Source: Shinella zoogloeoides
GTDB taxonomy: Bacteria; Pseudomonadota; Alphaproteobacteria; Rhizobiales; Rhizobiaceae
Assembly (NCBI RefSeq): GCF_022682305.1
Contig: NZ_CP093528.1
Span: 3,903,501 to 3,967,500 of the forward strand
Direction of reading: 5' to 3'
Length of the DNA: 64,000 nucleotides
In this document: one piece after another, positions 47,479 through 57,931 of the stretch
Numbering within the stretch: position 1 is the stretch's first letter
How the letters are laid out: each line of letters starts with the position of its first letter
Notes under the pieces: generated by a model
Databases searched by the model: none
Told to the model about the DNA's origin: nothing
What the model saw: only the letters and a program-made list of their open reading frames with translations
Translations under genes and position numbers: made by a program

Positions 47479-48182
47479 TGCGCGAGATCATCTTCGATAC
47501 GGAAACGACCGGCCTCGACAACAAGCTCGACCGCGTCATCGAAATCGGCGGCGTGGAACTGGAGAACCACTTCCCGACCGGACGCACGCTCCATATCTTC
47601 ATCAATCCCGGCGACCGGAAGGTCCATCCGGACGCGCTTGCCGTCCACGGCATCACCGACGAGTTCCTGCAGGACAAGAAGCCATTTGCCGAGGTCGCCC
47701 AGGAGATCATCGATTTCTTCGACGGCGCCCGCTGGGTGGCGCACAATGCGAACTTCGACATGGGCTTCATCAATGCCGAATTCGGTCGGCTTGGCCTGCC
47801 GTCGGTCGCGCCGGAAAAGGTGACGGATACGCTGGCGCTCGCCCGCCGCAAGCATCCGATGGGACCCAACTCGCTTGATGCGCTTTGCCGTCGCTACGGC
47901 ATCGACAATTCGCACCGTACCAAGCACGGTGCGCTTCTCGACTCCGAGCTTCTGGCCGAAGTCTATATCGAGATGATCGGCGGCCGGCAGGCGGCGCTGG
48001 GCCTCGGTACCGCCGAAAGCGGTCGCAAGACGCTGGTCGAGGCGGAGGATGAGGTGATCGAGCCGCTCGGCGCCCGGCCGACGCCGCTTGCCCCCCGCCT
48101 GTCCGAAGTGGATCGCGCGGCCCACGCCGCCATGGTGGAGAAGATGGGCGCCAAGGCTATCTGGGCGAAATACGGCGGCTGA
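47478..48182 (+). CDS. dnaQ: DNA polymerase III epsilon subunit (proofreading exonuclease)
   Basis: The 234-residue 3'-5' exonuclease has ExoI FDTETTG (D7, E9), ExoII in AHNANFDMGF and ExoIII HGALLDSELLAEVY. The C-terminal tail would bind the alpha subunit. The ATG shares one base with the coaE stop (TGATG). The operon maf-aroE-coaE-dnaQ ends at a hairpin, and secB converges from the other side. Confidence 0.95.
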   Translation: MREIIFDTETTGLDNKLDRVIEIGGVELENHFPTGRTLHIFINPGDRKVHPDALAVHGITDEFLQDKKPFAEVAQEIIDFFDGARWVAHNANFDMGFINAEFGRLGLPSVAPEKVTDTLALARRKHPMGPNSLDALCRRYGIDNSHRTKHGALLDSELLAEVYIEMIGGRQAALGLGTAESGRKTLVEAEDEVIEPLGARPTPLAPRLSEVDRAAHAAMVEKMGAKAIWAKYGG

Positions 48183-48212
48183 ATCCGGCTTAGTATAATG
48201 AATGCAAAAGAA

Positions 48213-48245
48213 AACGCCCGGGCACATCGTGACCGGGCGTTCTTC
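48213..48245. terminator. Bidirectional terminator between dnaQ and secB
   Basis: Stem AACGCCCGG / CCGGGCGTT (9 bp, 11-nt loop). The minus-strand side has a better T run (TTTTCTTTT). Confidence 0.85.
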
Positions 48246-48263
48246 GTTGAAAAGGATTGAGGT

Positions 48264-48740
48264 TTAGTTGGCCTGGACCTTCGCCTTGACTTGTTCTTCG
48301 GCCATGCGCTGGGCGAACATCTGGGCGAAATCGATCGGGTCAATCATCAGCGGCGGGAAGCCGCCGTTGCGGGTCGCGTCGGCGATGATCTGGCGGGCGA
48401 AGGGGAAGAGCAGGCGCGGGCACTCGATGAAGAGAACCGGCAGCATATGCTCCTGCGGGAAGCCCGTGATGCGGAAGACGCCGCCATAGGCAAGCTCGGC
48501 ATTGAAGAGAACCTTGTCGCCATCCTTGGCTTCCGCATTCAGCGAGAGCAGGACGTCGAAGTCCGACTCGGCGAGCGGGTTCGCATTGACGTTGACGCTG
48601 ATATTGATTGCCGGGGCCTTGTCACGGGCCTGCAGCGACCGCGGTGCACCCGGGTTTTCGAAGGAGAAGTCCTTCACATACTGCGCCAGGATGGTGAGCG
48701 AGGGGCTCGCGGCGTTGGTGTCGGTGACTGCGTCGGTCAT
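48264..48740 (-). CDS. secB: Protein-export chaperone SecB
   Basis: The 158-residue cytosolic chaperone keeps precursor proteins unfolded for SecA. The core [19 protein letters not shown] and the ending [19 protein letters not shown], then [17 protein letters not shown], are conserved. The acidic surface typical of SecB is present. GAGGA precedes the ATG. It is leftward and monocistronic. Confidence 0.96.
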   Translation of the reverse strand: MTDAVTDTNAASPSLTILAQYVKDFSFENPGAPRSLQARDKAPAINISVNVNANPLAESDFDVLLSLNAEAKDGDKVLFNAELAYGGVFRITGFPQEHMLPVLFIECPRLLFPFARQIIADATRNGGFPPLMIDPIDFAQMFAQRMAEEQVKAKVQAN

Positions 48741-48812
48741 GGAAATATCCTCGGGGACTCTGGAAAGTCAGGCCATCTAGCATTTCGGCCGGGGCCTTAC
48801 AACCCTGGGGGC

Positions 48813-49271
48813 CTAGCGCGGACCGTCACGATGGAAGTCGTTTTCGTCGAGATCGATGGTGCGTTGCGCGCCGGTTTCCGGTGTGCCTCCCGACCGCGCG
48901 CCGCCTATATCCACCACAACGACGTTGCGGATCAGCCGGTTCCACAGGAAGCTGCGCACGGGCGGAAGAAAGAGGGCAAGCCCGACGATATCGGTCAGGA
49001 AGCCGGGGATGAGGAGCAGGATGCCCGCAACGACGATCATCGCCGCGTCGAGCATCTCCTTGCCGGGCGCCCGCCCGTCCTGGCTGGCCTGCCGCAGCCG
49101 CATGAGAACGCCGAAACCTTGCACCCGCATCAGCAGGATGCCGGCGATGGCGGAAAACACGACGAGGGACAGCGTCGGGAAAAGGCCGATCCTTCGTCCG
49201 ACAAGGATGAAGCACGCGATTTCCGCCAGCGGCAGAAGGAGAATGAAAAGCGGAATGAGGCGTCTCAGCAT
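48813..49271 (-). CDS. fxsA: FxsA family membrane protein
   Basis: The 152-residue product has about four hydrophobic helices, with LAEIACFILVGRRIGLFPTL and GILLLIPGFLTDIVGLALFLP, which match FxsA (PF04186). In E. coli, excess FxsA relieves exclusion of phage T7 by the F plasmid; its normal role is unknown. The ATG is preferred to a TTG three codons upstream. It is divergent from the Tim44-like gene. Confidence 0.9.
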   Translation of the reverse strand: MLRRLIPLFILLLPLAEIACFILVGRRIGLFPTLSLVVFSAIAGILLMRVQGFGVLMRLRQASQDGRAPGKEMLDAAMIVVAGILLLIPGFLTDIVGLALFLPPVRSFLWNRLIRNVVVVDIGGARSGGTPETGAQRTIDLDENDFHRDGPR

Positions 49272-49423
49272 GGTTTCCAATGTCGCATAGATTTGGCCGG
49301 GTCGATACTGCAGGCCGACGTTGCGCGCGTCTTCGTCGCATTCACGTCATCGCCATTTGAATGATCCGTCTTTGCGGACTATATGGAAAAGGAACAAAAA
49401 ACAGAAACCGCAGCGGATCGATA

Positions 49424-50128
49424 ATGGGCTCATTCGACTTTGTAACGATTTTCTTCCTCGTGGCTGCGGTGGTCATCTTCCTGCAATTGCGCAGCGTGCT
49501 TGGCCGGCGCACCGGCAGCGAGCGTCCGCCCTTCGATCCCTATTCCAAGCGCGAGGGCGCCGCAGAGACTGATTCGGCCGATCGCGGCAAGGTCGTCACG
49601 CTGCCGCGCCGTGACGGCACGGACGAGGATGAGAACCCCTTCGCCTCCATCGACGCTGCCGCCGCTCCGGGCACGCCCCTGAACGAACAGCTTCGCGCCG
49701 TCGCCAAGGCGGACCCCTCCTTCAACCCGAAGGAATTCGCCAACGGCGCCCGCATGGCCTACGAGATGATCGTCGTCGCCTTTGCCGATGGCGACCGCAA
49801 GACGCTGAAGAACCTCCTGTCGCGCGAAGTCTACGAAGGTTTCGACGCCGCGATTTCCGAGCGCGAGAGCAAGGGCGAGGTCGTGCGCTCCAGCTTCGTC
49901 GGCATCGAGAAGGCGGATATCGTCGGCGCCGAGGTCAAGGACAGCGAAGCCAACATCACGCTACGCATCATCAGCCAGTTGATCTCCGCTACCTATGACA
50001 AGGCCGGCGCGCTGGTCGATGGCGATGCGGAGACGGTGGCCGAGGTGAATGACCTGTGGACCTTCGCTCGCGACATCCGCTCGCGCGATCCGAACTGGAA
50101 GCTGATCGCCACCGAGTCGGAAGGCTGA
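49424..50128 (+). CDS. Tim44/TimA family putative adaptor protein
   Basis: The 234-residue product has one N-terminal membrane helix (5-23), a charged low-complexity linker (30-95) and a C-terminal Tim44-like domain (FADGDRKTLKNLLSREVYEGF and DLWTFARDIRSRDPNWKL). Mitochondrial Tim44 tethers the import motor; the bacterial homolog is a membrane-attached domain of unclear function, proposed as an adaptor. It precedes mltA by 11 bp, so is cotranscribed with it. Confidence 0.88.
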   Translation: MGSFDFVTIFFLVAAVVIFLQLRSVLGRRTGSERPPFDPYSKREGAAETDSADRGKVVTLPRRDGTDEDENPFASIDAAAAPGTPLNEQLRAVAKADPSFNPKEFANGARMAYEMIVVAFADGDRKTLKNLLSREVYEGFDAAISERESKGEVVRSSFVGIEKADIVGAEVKDSEANITLRIISQLISATYDKAGALVDGDAETVAEVNDLWTFARDIRSRDPNWKLIATESEG

Positions 50129-50139
50129 GCGAGGCCCTC

Positions 50140-51255
50140 ATGGAGTATCGTCTGGTTCCGGCCCGGTTTTCGGCGCTTCCCGGCTGGGACGAGGACGATC
50201 CCACACCCTTGATGGCGGCCATGGGCCGCTGTCGCGACCATATCCGCGATGTGAAACCCTACAAGACCGGCTCGCTCGGCATCACCGCCGGCGAGCTTTT
50301 GACATTGCTGGATGCAGCCGAAGCGGAACGGCCGGAAGGCCCCGCCGCCGTACGCGCCTTCTTCGAAGCCCATTGCGTGCCCTTCCGCATCGAGAAGACG
50401 GATGGCTCAGCCGGTTTCGTTACCGCCTTCTATGAACCGGAAGTCGCCGTGAAGGCCGAGCCGGATGCGCAATACCGCTACCCATTCTACCGCCGGCCGG
50501 ACGATCTGGTCGATATCGACGACGCCAATCGCCCCGCCGGCTTTCCGCAGGACTATGCCTTCGGCCTGCAGAGGGATGGTACCATTGTCGAGCACCCGGA
50601 CCGGGGCGAGGTCGAACGGGGCTATCTTGCCGGCCGGGGCCTCGAAATCGCCTATGCACGCTCGAAGGTCGACGTCTTCTTCGCCCATGTCCAGGGCGCG
50701 GCACGGCTCGTCTATCCCGATGGCTCGCTGAAACGCATCACCTATGCCGCGAAAACCGGCCATCCTTTCTCGGCCATCGGCAAGCTGCTGATCGACCGCG
50801 GCGAGATCGATGCCGCGACCGTCTCCATGGCCTCGATCCGCGACTGGCTCGCCGGCCATGAGGATCAGGTGGATGCGGTGCTCTGGCACAACCGCTCCTT
50901 CATCTTCTTCAGGCAAGCCGCCGTGGACGACACGTCGCTCGGCCCCATTGCCGCCGCCAAGGTGCCGCTGGTCGCGGGCCGCTCGCTGGCGGTCGACCGG
51001 CAGATCCATACCTTCGGCCTGCCCTTCTTCATTTCGAGCGACAGCCTCACCCATATGGATGGCGGAAAGCCCTTCCGCCGGCTGATGCTGGCGCTCGATA
51101 CCGGCACCGCCATCGTCGGCCCGGCGCGCGGCGATATCTTCACCGGCTCGGGCGATGCGGCGGGCGCGCTGGCCGGCCATGTGCGCAATGCCGCGACCTT
51201 CCATATCCTCATCCCCAGGGCGGCGGCGGAGCGCTACCTCCATGCCGAAGGATAA
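50140..51255 (+). CDS. mltA: Murein transglycosylase A (MltA domain)
   Basis: The 371-residue product has the MltA barrel (FVTAFYEPEV, YPFYRRPDDLVD, FFAHVQGAARLVYPDG) and the 3D domain with the catalytic aspartate region LALDTGTAIVGPARGDI. MltA cuts glycan strands with anhydro-muramic acid ends. E. coli MltA is a lipoprotein; here no signal peptide or lipobox is visible from this ATG, nor in the codons upstream in frame. smr overlaps the 3' end by 14 bp. Confidence 0.88.
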   Translation: MEYRLVPARFSALPGWDEDDPTPLMAAMGRCRDHIRDVKPYKTGSLGITAGELLTLLDAAEAERPEGPAAVRAFFEAHCVPFRIEKTDGSAGFVTAFYEPEVAVKAEPDAQYRYPFYRRPDDLVDIDDANRPAGFPQDYAFGLQRDGTIVEHPDRGEVERGYLAGRGLEIAYARSKVDVFFAHVQGAARLVYPDGSLKRITYAAKTGHPFSAIGKLLIDRGEIDAATVSMASIRDWLAGHEDQVDAVLWHNRSFIFFRQAAVDDTSLGPIAAAKVPLVAGRSLAVDRQIHTFGLPFFISSDSLTHMDGGKPFRRLMLALDTGTAIVGPARGDIFTGSGDAAGALAGHVRNAATFHILIPRAAAERYLHAEG

Positions 51256-51811
51256 GGCGCTTTCCAGTGAGGACCGCATTCTCTGGGGCAAGGTGGCGCG
51301 CAGCACGCGGGCCATGCCCGGCAAGCTCGATGCCCTGACGGAATTCGAGGCGGCCTTCGCGGAAAAGATTGAGGAGCAGAAGGCGCCCGTGCCGGAAGCA
51401 AAGAAGGCCAAGGCCGGCACGGCGGCGGAAGGCATCGCGCTCACCATCGGCCGCAGCAAGGAAACCCGGCACCATCCGCTGGAGCGTCCGGTCAAGCGCA
51501 AGATCGCCAAGGGCCGGCTTGCGCTGGAAGCCCGCATCGACCTGCACGGCATGATCCAGAGCGAAGCGCACGGCTTCCTGCTCGGCTTCCTCATCAAGGC
51601 GCATGAGCGGGGCCTGCGTCATGTGCTCGTCATCACCGGCAAGGGCACCTCGCTCGGCAGCGACGGCGCGCTGAAGCGGGCGGTGCCGCTCTGGTTCTCG
51701 TTGCCGGAGTTCCGGCCGCTGATCTCCTCCTACGAGCCGGCCGCGCGCAATCACGGCGGCGAAGGCGCGCTCTATGTCCGCCTGGCGCGCTCACCGGGGG
51801 AGAAGCGATGA
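51242..51811 (+). CDS. Smr/MutS2-domain protein
   Basis: The 189-residue product has a disordered charged N-terminus (residues 35-90) and a C-terminal Smr domain with the motif DLHGM (100-104) and LVITGKG (129-135). Stand-alone Smr proteins are nucleases or RNA-binding factors; the role here is not known. The ATG lies within the last codons of mltA; the XRE gene overlaps by 4 bp, so Tim44-like, mltA, smr and xre form one operon. Confidence 0.9.
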   Translation: MPKDKALSSEDRILWGKVARSTRAMPGKLDALTEFEAAFAEKIEEQKAPVPEAKKAKAGTAAEGIALTIGRSKETRHHPLERPVKRKIAKGRLALEARIDLHGMIQSEAHGFLLGFLIKAHERGLRHVLVITGKGTSLGSDGALKRAVPLWFSLPEFRPLISSYEPAARNHGGEGALYVRLARSPGEKR

Positions 51812-52188
51812 CGACACCCTTCGGCAAGGCCGTGCGGCACCTGCGCGACCGCAAGGGCGTTTCCCAGAAGGAGATGGCGATAGCGCTCGGCGTCAGCCCC
51901 GCCTATCTCTCGGCGCTGGAACACGGCAAGCGTGGCATGCCGAGCTTCGATTTCCTCCAGCGCGTCGCCGGCTATTTCAACGTCATCTGGGACGAGGCCG
52001 AGGAACTCTTCCGCATCGCGCAGATTTCCGACCCGCGCGTGGTGGTCGACACGGCGGGCCTCCCGCCGGAATACACGGCCTTTGCCAACCGGCTTTCGGC
52101 CGAAATCGCAAGCCTTCCCCCCGAGACGGTGCGCCGTCTTGCCGGCATCCTCGAAAAAGCATGCAATAACCGGGTAAAACCCGGTTGA
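51808..52188 (+). CDS. XRE-family transcriptional regulator
   Basis: The 126-residue protein has an N-terminal helix-turn-helix at about 5-60 (KGVSQKEMAIALGVSPAYLS then ALEHGKRGMPSFD) and a short C-terminal helical region. No cognate toxin is adjacent. The ATG overlaps smr by 4 bp. It is the last gene before gyrB. A stable AACCGGGT/ACCCGGTT hairpin spans its stop codon. Confidence 0.87.
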   Translation: MTTPFGKAVRHLRDRKGVSQKEMAIALGVSPAYLSALEHGKRGMPSFDFLQRVAGYFNVIWDEAEELFRIAQISDPRVVVDTAGLPPEYTAFANRLSAEIASLPPETVRRLAGILEKACNNRVKPG

Positions 52189-52224
52189 TCCCCTGAATTC
52201 TGCCGTGTTTTCAGGCTCTCTGAT

Positions 52225-52253
52225 TTGGAACTTGAGGGCAAAATCCCTATATT
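52225..52253 (+). promoter_or_regulatory. Candidate gyrB promoter
   Basis: TTGGAA (52225-52230), a 17-nt spacer and TATATT (52248-52253), about 70 bp before the gyrB ATG. Confidence 0.6.
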
Positions 52254-52324
52254 CGGAGAATCCGGAAAGCCGTGATTCGCCCCGCTTTCCCCGCCTGTCG
52301 CGAAAACTCTGGAAAGACTTTTGA

Positions 52325-54757
<2,433 letters not shown>

Positions 54758-54763
54758 CGAAAA

Positions 54764-54788
54764 GAGAGCCGCCGAAAGGCGGCTCTTT
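54764..54788 (+). terminator. Terminator after gyrB
   Basis: Stem GAGCCGCC / GGCGGCTC with a GAAA tetraloop, then TTT. It may also serve the convergent nitroreductase gene. Confidence 0.8.
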
Positions 54789-54799
54789 CATAGGCGGGT

Positions 54800-55393
54800 T
54801 CAGGCGGTGAAGCGCCCTTCGGACACGAATTCCGCCACCGGCTTGCGCGTGCTCGGCACTTCGCGCTTCATCAGATCTTCCGGCAAAATCTCCTTTGGCG
54901 CGATCTTGCCGATGGCCGCCGCCGCCTCCACGCGAAAACCGTCCGGAATGCCGAGTACGTCCATGAGCTTGGCGCGGTCGATGCCGCCCATGCCATGGGC
55001 ATGATAGCCGGCATGGATCGCCTGAAGGGCGAAATAGGCCCAGGCCGCACCCGTATCGAAGGCATGGGTATAGGCGGGGCGCATCTCGCCATCGCCACTC
55101 TTGCGATGGGTCTGCGAGACGATCACCACGAGCACGGAGGCCTTGTCCGCCCAGCGCCGGTTGCCATCGTCAAGAGCGTCATAGATCGCATCGAAGGCAG
55201 GGGTGCCGCGATGGCCGTAGATGAAGCGCCAGGGCTGGCCGTTGGCGGCCGAGGGCGCCCAGCGCGCGGCCTCGAACAGCGAGAGCAGCGTCGCCTGCGG
55301 CATGGCCTCGCCGGTGAAGGCGCGGGGCGACCAGCGGTCGAGGAAGACGGGAGCGATGGCGTGGTCCGCGATGCGGCCGGTAGGATGGGTCAT
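54800..55393 (-). CDS. Nitroreductase family protein
   Basis: The 197-residue FMN-dependent enzyme shows RWSPRAFTGEAMPQATLLSL, the FMN-binding AARWAPSAANGQPWRFIYG and AAIGKIAPKEILPEDL. Relatives reduce nitro compounds, quinones or other acceptors with NAD(P)H. The substrate cannot be assigned. The ATG is used with a weak GAGG upstream; a longer frame is open but looks non-coding. It is divergent from the aldehyde dehydrogenase gene. Confidence 0.87.
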   Translation of the reverse strand: MTHPTGRIADHAIAPVFLDRWSPRAFTGEAMPQATLLSLFEAARWAPSAANGQPWRFIYGHRGTPAFDAIYDALDDGNRRWADKASVLVVIVSQTHRKSGDGEMRPAYTHAFDTGAAWAYFALQAIHAGYHAHGMGGIDRAKLMDVLGIPDGFRVEAAAAIGKIAPKEILPEDLMKREVPSTRKPVAEFVSEGRFTA

Positions 55394-55535
55394 TGCATAG
55401 CCTCGAATATAAGTCAGCGGGCGGAAACAGGCGTATTTCCGGCAGAACAGCATGGCGGTCCTGCGTCCGGAAATGCGCAAACGCTTTAGCCCCATCGGCG
55501 CCGCCCGCGAAGTGGTAAATTCGCATGGACATCGA

Positions 55536-55565
55536 TTGTCGAAGGGGTGGCTGAGGTCATATAAC
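55536..55565 (+). promoter_or_regulatory. Candidate promoter of the aldehyde dehydrogenase gene
   Basis: TTGTCG (55536-55541), an 18-nt spacer and TATAAC (55560-55565). The -35 is part of ATTGTCGA, an 8-nt match to the left half of the GntR operator candidate at 58958. Confidence 0.45.
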
Positions 55566-55620
55566 GCTTGCAACACGGCGTCATGACGCCCGGTGGCATC
55601 GCGAAAATGGGAGATATCCG

Positions 55621-57072
55621 ATGAGCCTCAAAGACCCGAGCCTGCTTCGCCAGGCAGCCCTCGTTGGCCCCCGCTGGATCGAAGCGGACGGCAGCGGCAT
55701 TGCTGTGAAGAACCCCGCAACCGGGGAGCTCGTCGGCTATGTGCCCAAGCTCGGGGCGAAGGAGACGAAGGAAGCCATCGATGCGGCTGCCGAAGCCCAG
55801 AAGGGCTGGGCCGCCCGCACGGCCAAGGAACGCTCTGCCGTGCTGCGCAAGTGGTTCGAGCTGATGATCGAGAACAAGGACGATCTCGGCCGCATCCTGA
55901 CGATGGAACAGGGCAAGCCGCTGGCCGAGGCCACGGGCGAGATTGTGTATGGTGCGAGCTTCGTCGAGTGGTTCGCGGAAGAAGCCCGCCGCCTCTATGG
56001 CGATATCGTGCCCGGCCACCAGAAGGACAAGCGCATCCTTGTCATGAAGCAGCCGATCGGCGTCGTCGCGGCCATCACGCCCTGGAACTTCCCGAACGCC
56101 ATGATCACCCGCAAGGCCGGCCCGGCCTTCGCCGCCGGCTGCGCCATGGTGCTGAAGCCCGCCTCGCAGACGCCGTTCTCGGCCATCGCCATCGCTATCC
56201 TTGCCGAACGCGCCGGCCTTCCCGCCGGCCTCTTCTCGGTCATCACCGGCTCGGCCCGCGAGATCGGCGCGGAGCTGACGGCGAATTCCACCGTGCGCAA
56301 GCTCACCTTCACCGGCTCGACGGAGATCGGCGCGGAGCTTTACAAGCAATGCGCGCCGACCATCAAGAAGCTCGGCCTGGAGCTTGGCGGCAATGCGCCC
56401 TTCATCGTCTTCGACGATGCGGACCTCGATGCCGCCGTCGAGGGCGCGCTGATCGCCAAGTTCCGCAACAATGGCCAGACCTGCGTCTGCGCCAACCGGC
56501 TCTATGTGCAGGAGGGTGTTTATGACGCCTTTTCCGAAAAGCTCGCCGCTGCTGTCGGCAAGCTGAAGACCGGCAACGGCTTCGACGAGGGTGTCATCCT
56601 CGGCCCGCTGATCGACACAGCGGCGCTTGAGAAGGTCGAGGAACATGTCGCCGATGCGGTGAAGAAGGGTGGCCGCGTCGTGCAGGGCGGCAAGCGCCAT
56701 GCGCTGGGCGGCACCTTCTACGAAGCGACCGTCATTGCCGATGTGACGCCGGACATGGCCGTGGCCCGCGAAGAAACCTTTGGACCGGTCGCTCCGCTGT
56801 TCCGCTTCAAGGACGAGGACGATGTGATCGCTCAGGCGAACGATACCGAGTTCGGCCTTGCCTCGTATTTCTATGCCAAGGAGCTGTCGCGCGTCTTCCG
56901 CGTCGCCGAGGCTCTGGAATACGGCATGGTAGGCGTCAATACCGGCCTCATCTCGACGGCGGAAGCGCCGTTCGGCGGCGTGAAGCTGTCCGGCCTTGGC
57001 CGCGAGGGTTCTCGCTACGGCATCGAGGAATTCACCGAGATCAAATATGTCTGCCTCGGCGGCATCGGCTGA
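55621..57072 (+). CDS. gabD: NAD(P)-dependent succinate-semialdehyde dehydrogenase family protein
   Basis: The 483-residue aldehyde dehydrogenase has the GabD-type sequence: TPWNFPNAMITRK, catalytic E255 (LGLELGGNAP) and C288 in GQTCVCANR. The second cysteine, C290, is typical of redox-regulated GabD. It is clearly in the SSADH clade, but its place next to an HpaI aldolase and fucose-type genes makes a lactaldehyde or similar substrate possible. A hairpin separates it from the aldolase. Confidence 0.88.
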   Translation: MSLKDPSLLRQAALVGPRWIEADGSGIAVKNPATGELVGYVPKLGAKETKEAIDAAAEAQKGWAARTAKERSAVLRKWFELMIENKDDLGRILTMEQGKPLAEATGEIVYGASFVEWFAEEARRLYGDIVPGHQKDKRILVMKQPIGVVAAITPWNFPNAMITRKAGPAFAAGCAMVLKPASQTPFSAIAIAILAERAGLPAGLFSVITGSAREIGAELTANSTVRKLTFTGSTEIGAELYKQCAPTIKKLGLELGGNAPFIVFDDADLDAAVEGALIAKFRNNGQTCVCANRLYVQEGVYDAFSEKLAAAVGKLKTGNGFDEGVILGPLIDTAALEKVEEHVADAVKKGGRVVQGGKRHALGGTFYEATVIADVTPDMAVAREETFGPVAPLFRFKDEDDVIAQANDTEFGLASYFYAKELSRVFRVAEALEYGMVGVNTGLISTAEAPFGGVKLSGLGREGSRYGIEEFTEIKYVCLGGIG

Positions 57073-57082
57073 TCCTGCATTC

Positions 57083-57113
57083 CCGGCCGGGCTTACCCCG
57101 GCCGGTTTCCGTT
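57083..57113 (+). terminator. Hairpin between the aldehyde dehydrogenase and aldolase genes
   Basis: Stem CCGGCCGGG / CCCGGCCGG, 5-nt loop, then TTTCCGTTT. A leaky terminator or RNA-stability element is possible because the next gene starts 18 nt later. Confidence 0.65.
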
Positions 57114-57130
57114 TCTGAGAGGGAAAAATT

Positions 57131-57931
57131 GTGGCAGCACCGAAAAACGCCTTCAAGGCCGCGCTTCGCGAAGGCCGGTTCCAGCTCGGCCTCTGGGCGG
57201 CGCTCGGCAGCGCCTATGCGGCGGAGATTCTGTCGACCAGCGGTTACGACTGGCTGCTGATCGACGGCGAGCATGGCCCGAACGATATGCCGCTGATGAG
57301 CGCGCAGGTCGGGGCTCTGCGCCATTCGCCGACGCACGCCATGGTGCGCCCGCCGATGGGCGAAGCCTGGATATTGAAGCAGCTTCTCGATCAGGGCGCG
57401 CAGACCTTTCTCATTCCGATGGTCGAATCGGCCGCCCAGGCCGAAGCCCTCGTGCGCGCCGTGCGCTATCCGCCGCATGGCATCCGCGGCGTGGGCGCGG
57501 GTCTCGGCCGGGCGAGCGATTTCAACCGGACGCCGGATTACATCACGACCGCCAATGAGGAAATCTGCCTGATCGTGCAGGTGGAGAACCGCGCGGGCCA
57601 TGCGGCCATCGACGAGATCGCCGCCGTGGAGGGCGTCGACGGCATCTTCATCGGCCCGTCTGATCTTGCCGCCGACATGGGCCATCTCGGCAATCCCGGC
57701 GCGCCGGAGGTGCTGGCGGCGATCACCCATATCTTTGAACGGACGAAGACCCATGGCAAGGCCCGGGGCATCATGACCGTCTCGCTGCCGGAGGCCGGCG
57801 TCTACCGCGATCTCGGCGCGGATTTCATGGCGATCGGCACCGACGTCAACTGCCTCGTCTCCGCGGTCGGCGACCTGCGCCGCCGTTTCCTCGGCGAAGA
57901 GGTGGCGGAGAAGCGGGGCGGCGGTTACTGA
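57131..57931 (+). CDS. HpcH/HpaI family aldolase (2-keto-3-deoxy acid type)
   Basis: The 266-residue class II pyruvate aldolase has LLIDGEHGPND with the catalytic histidine H48, MVRPP, IPMVESAAQAE, IVQVENRAGHAA with a metal ligand, and GPSDLAADMGHLGNP. Relatives (HpaI, GarL, RhmA) split 2-keto-3-deoxy sugar acids to pyruvate and an aldehyde. The start is GTG with AGAGGGA upstream. The context points to 2-keto-3-deoxy-L-fuconate or -rhamnonate. It converges on gntR with a 7-bp overlap. Confidence 0.88.
   Translation: MAAPKNAFKAALREGRFQLGLWAALGSAYAAEILSTSGYDWLLIDGEHGPNDMPLMSAQVGALRHSPTHAMVRPPMGEAWILKQLLDQGAQTFLIPMVESAAQAEALVRAVRYPPHGIRGVGAGLGRASDFNRTPDYITTANEEICLIVQVENRAGHAAIDEIAAVEGVDGIFIGPSDLAADMGHLGNPGAPEVLAAITHIFERTKTHGKARGIMTVSLPEAGVYRDLGADFMAIGTDVNCLVSAVGDLRRRFLGEEVAEKRGGGY

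Noticed and set aside
52168..52186. Hairpin AACCGGGT/ACCCGGTT across the XRE stop codon as terminator
   Set aside because: No T run follows and it lies in coding sequence; left as a note in the XRE entry.
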